The translations under genes were made by a program, and so were the position numbers. A DNA stretch of 7,440 nucleotides from JANNRR01 sp043736155 (GTDB lineage: Bacteria; Pseudomonadota; Alphaproteobacteria; Rhodobacterales; Rhodobacteraceae), in the NCBI GenBank assembly GCA_043736155.1, contig JAYTDA010000099.1, forward strand, positions 1 through 7,440, written 5' to 3'. Under the pieces are notes generated by a model, which saw only the letters and a program-made list of their open reading frames with translations, was not told the DNA's origin and searched no databases. This document shows, in pieces, positions 1-4,219 of the stretch. Within the stretch, counting starts at the first letter, position 1; each line of letters starts with the position of its first letter.

Positions 1-2
1 AC

Positions 3-440
3 CTCAAGACCATAGTCCCAAACCACTTAACCGACATCAAAATGCGACGTGATTCCGCCTTTCAGAAACTCAAGGCTCTTCACCGTAAGATCCTGAAGAC
101 CAGTCCTGACTATTCCAAAGTCGGAGTCGAAAAGGGAAACTTTTGTATGACTGAATGGCGCAAGTTGTCTTATTTTGACATGAAGAAGTTCGAAATAGAC
201 TACTTAGCCTTCAGTGATGGATGGATGGCCACTCGCGAGGATTCCCTGAGCAGCTTCTACTGTTCCCTTTGCGACGGCGCCAACCATGCCTATCTCAAAC
301 CTGAGATTCCGTCCATTGTAATTAAGGAGTCAACTTGCACTGACTTCGTCAAAGGGAACCAGGATGCAATGCGTTTTTGGCTGGGACAGTTCCTGGACTT
401 CGCCATCAATTTCCAAAACGTCGTGGATTGTCCACGATGA
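3..440 (+). CDS. Unrecognised protein, partial at window edge, low-GC DNA
   Basis: The frame is open from the first bases of the window to a TGA at 438-440 (145 readable codons). A methionine at 42 could start a 132-aa protein, but no Shine-Dalgarno sequence precedes it, so the frame probably enters from outside the window. From that Met there is a CxxC in FYCSLCDGANH (Cys74, Cys77) with further cysteines at 35, 99 and 130, a lysine-rich N-terminal half, and a hydrophobic/aromatic C-terminal stretch (FWLGQFLDFAINF). No signal peptide or catalytic motif is recognisable. GC over 1-420 is about 47%, far below the neighbours, and codon use is unlike theirs. The last few codons lie in DNA that belongs to miaB on the other strand, so the native C-terminus is probably lost at the join. 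The pattern loosely recalls cysteine-containing uncharacterised ciliate proteins; this is a weak memory-based impression. A mobile-element or phage orphan protein is the alternative. Confidence 0.45.
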   Translation, partial: LKTIVPNHLTDIKMRRDSAFQKLKALHRKILKTSPDYSKVGVEKGNFCMTEWRKLSYFDMKKFEIDYLAFSDGWMATREDSLSSFYCSLCDGANHAYLKPEIPSIVIKESTCTDFVKGNQDAMRFWLGQFLDFAINFQNVVDCPR

Positions 441-1344
441 AATCGGAGGACAGCAGAATGTCGGGCCGGGCGCTACGGACACGGTCAATCAGCCGCAGAT
501 AATCGCTTGCACCATGCTTGCGGTTCATCGCCTTCAAGACCGCATCCGACCCCGATTGCACCGGCAGATGCAGATAGGGCATCAGCTTGGGTTCATCGCC
601 ATGGGCGGCGATCAGGTCGTCTTCCATGTCGTTCGGATGGCTGGTGGTATAGCGGATCCGCGCCAGACCGTCGATCCGCGCCATGGCCCGCACCAGATGC
701 GCCAGACCAGTGCCACCCGAATGATAGGCATTCACATTCTGCCCCAGCAGCGTGATGTCTTTCACCCCACGCGCCACCAGCGCCTCTGCCTCTGCCAGCA
801 CCCGCGCCACCGGGCGGCTGACCTCTGACCCGCGGGTATAGGGCACCACGCAAAAGGCGCAGAACTTGTCGCAGCCTTCCTGCACCGTCAAAAACGCCGT
901 GGGCCTGCCGCCGGTCTGGCGGGCGGGCAGATGGTCGAACTTGTCCTCGGTCGGGAATTCGGTGTCGAGCGCGCGGTGCCCGGCCTCCACCTGTGCCAGC
1001 ATTGCGGGCAGGCGGTGATAGCTTTGCGGCCCCACCACCAGATCGACCAGCGGCATCCGCCGCATGATCTCGCCGCCTTCGGCCTGGGCCACACAGCCCG
1101 CCACCGCAATCTTCAGATCCGGCCGCGCCGCTTTCAGCGGCCGTAGCCGCCCCAGATCGGAAAACAGCTTTTCCGACGCCTTTTCGCGGATGTGACAGGT
1201 GTTCAGCAGCACCATATCGGCATCATCGGCGCTGTCGGTCGCCACATAGCCTTGGGTACCCAGCGTTTCCGCCATGCGTTCGCTGTCATAGACATTCATC
1301 TGACAGCCATAGGTCTTGATGAACAGCTTCTTGGGCGGGGTCAT
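406..1344 (-). pseudogene. miaB: 3'-truncated tRNA-2-methylthio-N6-dimethylallyladenosine synthase (MiaB)
   Basis: MiaB is a cytosolic radical-SAM methylthiotransferase that converts i6A37 of tRNAs to ms2i6A using two [4Fe-4S] clusters. The N-terminal MTTase domain is intact with its three cluster cysteines (C14 in YGCQMN, C50 in NTCHIREKA, C84 in AGCVAQ). The radical-SAM motif CDKFCAFC provides C158, C162 and C165, followed by the family stretches LGQNVNAY (about 200), TSHP (about 234) and HLPVQSGSD (about 259). After SSDFIV (residue 304) the family continues GFPGET, but here the frame reads DNPRRFGN and stops at 312 aa. The usual length is about 435-475 aa, so the end of the SAM barrel and the tRNA-binding TRAM domain are missing. 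The ATG at 1344 is preceded by AAGG seven bases away. The break coincides with the entry of low-GC DNA. Identity is very secure; whether the cell really carries a broken gene or the contig is chimeric is open. Any product made is unlikely to be active. Confidence 0.93.
421..437. repeat. 7-bp perfect inverted repeat at the miaB/foreign DNA junction
   Basis: TCGTGGA (421-427) and TCCACGA (431-437) are exact reverse complements separated by TTG. The site spans the point where the MiaB protein leaves its family sequence (about 430-433) and where base composition changes. It could be a trace of the joining event, through microhomology or a fold-back, or chance. Confidence 0.7.
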
Positions 1345-1427
1345 GTCGGTGCCTTGTGCGATCAGCCCCGGCTTCTATACCGCCCAAGCTGGCATCGCAA
1401 CGGCGGTGGAGACCCAACCCCACGCCG

Positions 1428-1446
1428 CCCCGTGCTTGACACGGGG
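1428..1446. repeat. Palindrome CCCCGTG-5-CACGGGG (alphaproteobacterial REP-like)
   Basis: Seven-base arms CCCCGTG and CACGGGG flank the spacer CTTGA. It lies in the 220-bp gap between the divergent miaB (minus) and Xre regulator (plus) starts. Arm length, spacer length and the CCCC/GGGG ends match the palindrome at 3788-3806, so the two look like members of one dispersed family of a kind common in Rhodobacteraceae intergenic DNA. A TTGACA at 1436-1441 overlaps the right arm, but no good -10 follows at 17 bp. Confidence 0.6.
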
Positions 1447-1490
1447 CCTCGAGTCGCAAGACCCGGTGGTTGGATAAATTTAGCTTGGAT

Positions 1491-1514
1491 GGATTGTAGC
1501 TTTGGGCTACATCC
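1491..1514. promoter_or_regulatory. Candidate operator hairpin upstream of the Xre regulator
   Basis: GGATTGTAGC (1491-1500) pairs with GCTACATCC (1506-1514) around the loop TTTGG, with a single bulged T. It ends 50 bp upstream of the regulator's ATG. Antitoxin-type Xre proteins usually bind a palindrome in their own promoter, so autoregulation here is a reasonable inference, but no binding-site consensus was recognised. Confidence 0.35.
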
Positions 1515-1564
1515 GTGACTTTACGCCAATAGGTGCTGCGGCGTTTACGACCAAGGAGGCCGCA

Positions 1565-1906
1565 ATGACCGATACGATCACCATCCCCCGGGCCCAGTAT
1601 GACCACCTGCTGGCGATTGCCGAAGATATGGCCGACATCGTGGCCTATGATCGCGCCAAGGCGGCATTGGCTGCAGGCACCGATGAACTGGTCCCGGCGG
1701 CCTTTGCCGACCGGCTGCTGAACGGCGAGCAACCCTTGCGGGTCTGGCGCGACCTGCGCGGGCTGACCCAGGCGGCGCTTGGCGAGCGGGCAGGGGTCAA
1801 CCGCGTGCAGATCGCCGACATCGAGGCGGGCCGCAAGACCGGGTCGGTCGGCACGATCAAAAAGCTGGCAGATGCGCTGGGGCTGTCGGTGGATGATCTG
1901 GTCTGA
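1565..1906 (+). CDS. Xre-family helix-turn-helix regulator, antitoxin-like
   Basis: A 113-aa cytosolic DNA-binding protein. Residues 1-40 (TITIPRAQYDHLL..AYDRAKAALAAGTDE) resemble the short N-terminal region found in HTH antitoxins of type II toxin-antitoxin pairs. Residues 58-113 form an Xre/Cro-type HTH: LRGLTQAALGERAGVNRVQIADIEAGRK is the classic pattern of five helices with TQAALGE and VNRVQIADIE as the two HTH helices. The ATG at 1565 is chosen because an AAGGAGG lies at 1553-1559; an in-frame ATG at 1502 would add 21 residues without a ribosome site. No RelE/ParE- or HipA-like toxin frame is visible upstream (1345-1564), and downstream the convergent GFA gene ends only 15 bp away. It may be a solitary antitoxin relic or a stand-alone regulator. 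The HTH call is secure; the antitoxin role is inference. Confidence 0.85.
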   Translation: MTDTITIPRAQYDHLLAIAEDMADIVAYDRAKAALAAGTDELVPAAFADRLLNGEQPLRVWRDLRGLTQAALGERAGVNRVQIADIEAGRKTGSVGTIKKLADALGLSVDDLV

Positions 1907-1921
1907 ACCCCGCACCAAACC

Positions 1922-2320
1922 CTATTTCGGAAAGGTTTCGTGCTGCGGCAGGTCGTCGGTGATCTGGTAATAGTCACCCTTGTTCGCCACAAAGTCGTGG
2001 CGCAGCCCCTGCAGCCCGGTGGTGCCGTCAAACGCCCCGGCCAGCACCGAAGTGTAGGGGTAGCCGTCGGCTTGCCAGAACAGGGTTGACCCGCAGGTGC
2101 CGCAAAAGCCGCGTTTGGCTTCGGGGGAGGAGCGGTACCAGACCACATGGTCCGCCCCTGTCACCTCCAGAGTCTCGCTGGGTACATTGGTTCCGGCAAA
2201 GAAATGGCCGGTCTGTTTGCGGCATTGGTTGCAATGGCAATAGATCACACCGGTGAGGCGGCCGCTGGCGGTAAACCGCACCGCGCCGCACAGGCAGGAG
2301 CCGGAATGGGTTTCGGTCAT
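1922..2320 (-). CDS. GFA/CENP-V-fold zinc-binding protein (DUF-like Gfa family)
   Basis: A 132-aa member of the GFA family (glutathione-dependent formaldehyde-activating enzyme-like), a small beta-fold that holds zinc with conserved cysteines. Cysteines in family order are C9 and C11 (GSCLCGAVRF), C28, C30 and C33 (YCHCNQCRK) and C73 and C76 (FCGTCGSTLFW). The length and the SGSCLCGAVRF opening are typical of complete members. Tandem ATGs occur at 2323 and 2320; the second is preferred because GAGG lies five bases before it, and the first cannot be excluded. The frame stays open far upstream to 3088, but that part is antisense to the next gene. Most members have no proven reaction and the formaldehyde/glutathione role applies only to a few, so no substrate is proposed. 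It converges with the Xre gene and diverges from the glycosyltransferase-like gene. Confidence 0.9.
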   Translation of the reverse strand: MTETHSGSCLCGAVRFTASGRLTGVIYCHCNQCRKQTGHFFAGTNVPSETLEVTGADHVVWYRSSPEAKRGFCGTCGSTLFWQADGYPYTSVLAGAFDGTTGLQGLRHDFVANKGDYYQITDDLPQHETFPK

Positions 2321-2329
2321 CATATCCTC

Positions 2330-2374
2330 GGTTTCGGGCCACACGGTTTCAGGCCACACGGTTTCAGGCCACTC
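2330..2374. repeat. Three tandem copies of a 15-bp repeat
   Basis: Copies at 2330-2344, 2345-2359 and 2360-2374 read GGTTTCGGGCCACAC, GGTTTCAGGCCACAC and GGTTTCAGGCCACTC, differing only at single bases. They lie just upstream of the GFA start, within the divergent intergenic region shared with the glycosyltransferase-like gene. They may be regulatory-protein sites or a simple slippage expansion; 15 bp is about one and a half helical turns, so adjacent copies face opposite sides of the helix. Confidence 0.85.
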
Positions 2375-2444
2375 TGGCCTTGGCGCAAACCATCGGCTAG
2401 TCTGGCTGCGACATTCCGGTGCGCGACTTGGCGCGGGAATTGGC

Positions 2445-2460
2445 GATTGGTTCACCAATC
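2445..2460. promoter_or_regulatory. 6-bp inverted repeat, possible operator
   Basis: GATTGG (2445-2450) and CCAATC (2455-2460) are perfect reverse complements around TTCA, 53 bp upstream of the chosen glycosyltransferase-like start. There is no known consensus match; it could be chance. Confidence 0.25.
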
Positions 2461-2512
2461 CGGCGCAGAAACGGTGTGGCTGACGGGGCCAAGGCGGGCC
2501 AAGGCAGGGCGG

Positions 2513-3382
2513 ATGATTTACGACGGGCTGGCGCAGTTTCTGGAACGCGGCAAGGCGGCACTGGCCAAGGGGCCGGTGGCGCTGATCTTTGTCGAAGATC
2601 TGATCGAGGTGGAAACCACGATTCGCCACCATCAGTTGGCGGGGTTTCGCGAAACCCTGGTGTTTGCCCCACCGGAACTGCGGCTGCCACCGCTGATGGA
2701 GGATGGCATCCACCGCATTGCCTATAATGTCGCAGGCGAAGCGGCGGTTGAGGTGGCGGTGAATGCGGTGATTGATGCAGCACCCGGCATCTGGCTGTTT
2801 TACTGTTTCAACGCCGAATATCTGTTCTACCCGTTTTGCGAAACCCGCGATGTCCGCGAACTGATCGCCTTTCATGCCGAAGAGCGGCGCGACGCCTTGC
2901 TTGCCTATGTCATTGATCTTTATGCATCTGATCTGGACACTTACCCCGATGCCGTCAGCCTGGAACAGGCGCAGCTGGACAAGTCGGGCTACTATGCGCT
3001 GGCCCGCCCGGATGCGGCAAACCACAACCACCCCAAGGAACGGCAACTGGATTTCTTTGGCGGTCTGCGCTGGCGGTTCGAGGAACATGTCCCGCCGAAA
3101 CGCCGCAAGATCGACCGGATTTCACTGTTCCGCGCCGCCAAGGGGCTGGTGCTGCGCGATGACCACACGCTGAATGTCGAGGAATACAACACCTATGCCT
3201 GCCCCTGGCACAACAATGTCACCATGTCGCTGTGTTCGTTCCGCACTGCCAAGGCGCTGAAAACCAACCCCGGCAGCAAATACGATATCCGCACGTTTCA
3301 GTGGCACAATTCGATCCGGTTCAACTGGCATTCGCAGCAATTGCTGGATCTGGGGCTGATGGAACCGGGTCAGTGGTTCTGA
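2513..3382 (+). CDS. Putative glycosyltransferase family 2-like protein
   Basis: A 289-aa soluble protein with no signal peptide or membrane span. Residues 20-48 (GPVALIFVEDLIEVETTIRHHQLAGF) look like the first beta strand and helix of GT2_4-type glycosyltransferases common in Rhodobacteraceae. Residues 92-140 (GIWLFYCFNAEYLFYPFCETRDVRELI..IDLYASD) align by eye with the segment that in such enzymes carries VDADE and DTR..L followed by DLYP. Here the metal-binding DxD reads FNAE, so the usual manganese ligand pair is absent. The conserved-looking C-terminus (YNTYACPWHNN at about 225; QSQQLLDLGLMEPGQWF-like end, here HSQQ) suggests an intact protein. The ATG at 2513 fits where such proteins begin; the frame is open to 2147, but that stretch is antisense to GFA and holds the tandem repeats, and GTG at 2474 is an alternative start. 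No weak RBS strongly decides it. The enzyme class is a family inference of moderate strength; donor and acceptor are unknown. Confidence 0.75.
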   Translation: MIYDGLAQFLERGKAALAKGPVALIFVEDLIEVETTIRHHQLAGFRETLVFAPPELRLPPLMEDGIHRIAYNVAGEAAVEVAVNAVIDAAPGIWLFYCFNAEYLFYPFCETRDVRELIAFHAEERRDALLAYVIDLYASDLDTYPDAVSLEQAQLDKSGYYALARPDAANHNHPKERQLDFFGGLRWRFEEHVPPKRRKIDRISLFRAAKGLVLRDDHTLNVEEYNTYACPWHNNVTMSLCSFRTAKALKTNPGSKYDIRTFQWHNSIRFNWHSQQLLDLGLMEPGQWF

Positions 3383-3597
3383 CCCCGGGGGAAATCCATG
3401 GCCAAACCGCGCACCCGTGATCCGGGGCTGCAGTTTCCCGGCACCCCAGCCGCTTTTCCGCATTCGACCCCGTGCAACAAAGGGCGATGCCCGAGCGCCG
3501 GGTGGGCAACCAACGATTGAGTGGCTTGGGTCAGGGTGGAGGGTCTCATCCATCGGCCCGATTGGGTGACCGATTGGCGTCCCGCCCGAAATGAAGC
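3383..3597. other. Intergenic stretch, possible dispersed-repeat sequence
   Basis: No convincing gene. The part from about 3478 to 3597 (GCCCGAGCGCCGGGTGGGC followed by ACCAACGATTGAGTGGC and onward) resembles sequence I associate with repeated intergenic DNA in Rhodobacteraceae, and it runs directly into the palindrome array. Two tiny frames exist here (3398-3520 and 3487-3594), neither with recognisable protein features. The recurrence claim is from memory and needs a self-comparison of the genome. Confidence 0.35.
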
Positions 3598-3706
3598 GTA
3601 GGGTGTCGTGCTTGCACGCACCATTTGTCGGGTGCGGTGCGTGCAAGCACGCGGGTATGGTGCGTGCAAGCACGCGGGTACGGTGCGTGCAAGCACGACA
3701 CCCTAC
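3598..3706. repeat. Nested palindrome array: 25-bp inverted repeats enclosing direct repeats
   Basis: The arms 3598-3622 and 3682-3706 are perfect 25-bp reverse complements, beginning GTAGGGTGTCG and ending CGACACCCTAC. Between and within them the 16-bp core GGTGCGTGCAAGCACG occurs in direct orientation at 3636, 3659 and 3682, a strict 23-bp period, and once inverted at 3607-3622. The core is itself palindromic (CGTGC-AA-GCACG). The two full 23-bp units differ at one base (GGGTAT versus GGGTAC). No gene is present. The element can fold as one long stem or as a row of small hairpins. It lies downstream of both flanking genes, which converge on it, so it could end transcription from both sides, although no T-run follows. 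Confidence 0.9.
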
Positions 3707-3787
3707 AGTCAAATGCCCCCGCAGCGTCCGGTGAAGGTTGCGCCAGGTCGGCTGCAAGGGCGGTTGGTATCAGGCCAAAGGGGTCCA

Positions 3788-3806
3788 CCCCGGATCAGGT
3801 CCGGGG
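3788..3806. repeat. Palindrome CCCCGGA-5-TCCGGGG, possible terminator
   Basis: Seven-base arms CCCCGGA and TCCGGGG with spacer TCAGG. It has the same 7-5-7 layout as the palindrome at 1428-1446. It begins 23 bp beyond the stop of the small minus-strand gene at 3829, where it could act as a transcript end, but no T-tract follows on the minus strand. Confidence 0.55.
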
Positions 3807-3828
3807 CAGGCATTTTGTCGGATATGCG

Positions 3829-4113
3829 CTATGCGTCGGCGTCGTCCGCGTCGGCGTTGGCGGCTGCGGCTGCGTCGGTGACATCGGACCGCACAACGTT
3901 GATGCCTTTTTTCGACAGCCGCTTCAGCAAGGCGCGCGTCAGTTGCAGCTGACCTTTCTTCGCGTCTTTCCACGCGGCTTTCCGGCCTTCAGGGTCTTGG
4001 GGCAGGCTGGCACCGCCGGCGGTCAGCCAAAGCGCGTGTGCCACATCATTGGTCAGCCGCACCTCGGGGTCTGCCATGCGGGCCATGGCGGGTTCGGTAG
4101 TTGCATCGCTCAT
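3829..4113 (-). CDS. Small unrecognised protein with acidic Ala/Asp-rich tail
   Basis: A 94-aa protein that I do not recognise. The ATG at 4113 has GGAGA six bases upstream; the frame could extend to 4209, but without ribosome-site support. The middle (about 15-75: DPEVRLTNDVAHALWLTA, EGRKAAWKDAKKGQLQLTRALLKRLSKKGINVVRS) is predicted helical and strongly basic in its second half. The last about 17 residues (TDAAAAANADADDADA) are low-complexity and acidic. There is no signal peptide, membrane span or cysteine. It follows the RTX gene on the same strand after 106 bp, so co-transcription is possible but not required. The clean RBS and high-GC codon use support a real gene; the function is unknown. 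Confidence 0.7.
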   Translation of the reverse strand: MSDATTEPAMARMADPEVRLTNDVAHALWLTAGGASLPQDPEGRKAAWKDAKKGQLQLTRALLKRLSKKGINVVRSDVTDAAAAANADADDADA

Positions 4114-4140
4114 ATTGATCTCCGATTCGGACAATTCAGG

Positions 4141-4164
4141 GGTTTGACCCGGTACTGTTAAACC
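4141..4164. promoter_or_regulatory. Imperfect inverted repeat upstream of the small gene
   Basis: GGTTTGAC (4141-4148) and GTTAAACC (4157-4164) pair with one mismatch around an 8-base spacer, 27 bp upstream of the ATG at 4113. It is a possible operator, with no recognised consensus and no clear -35/-10 pair beside it. Confidence 0.2.
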
Positions 4165-4219
4165 AATGGAAACCGTCTGAACATGGCGCTGCGCAGGAAC
4201 TTTGCCCAATGTCGCGGGA

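Noticed and set aside
1436..1464. TTGACA as the -35 of an Xre promoter
   Set aside because: The hexamer is part of the palindrome's spacer and right arm, and the bases 17 bp downstream (AGACCC) do not resemble a -10.
2147..2512. N-terminal extension of the glycosyltransferase-like frame
   Set aside because: It is antisense to GFA and reads through the 15-bp tandem repeats (VSGHT-type repetition on one frame). It has no recognisable protein features.
2321..3088. Upstream extension of the GFA frame on the minus strand
   Set aside because: This part is antisense to the glycosyltransferase-like gene and has no family similarity. A ribosome site and the canonical GSCLCGAVRF opening place the start at 2320.
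3398..3520. 40-codon frame starting MAKPRTRDPG with a GGGGGA upstream
   Set aside because: The ribosome-like site is tempting, but the product is short, Pro-rich and unrecognised, and its end lies in suspected dispersed-repeat sequence. There is not enough support for a gene.
3598..3706. CRISPR array
   Set aside because: The direct repeats are only 16-23 bp, with no unique spacers between them (units abut at a 23-bp period), the unit is palindromic, and no cas genes are present.
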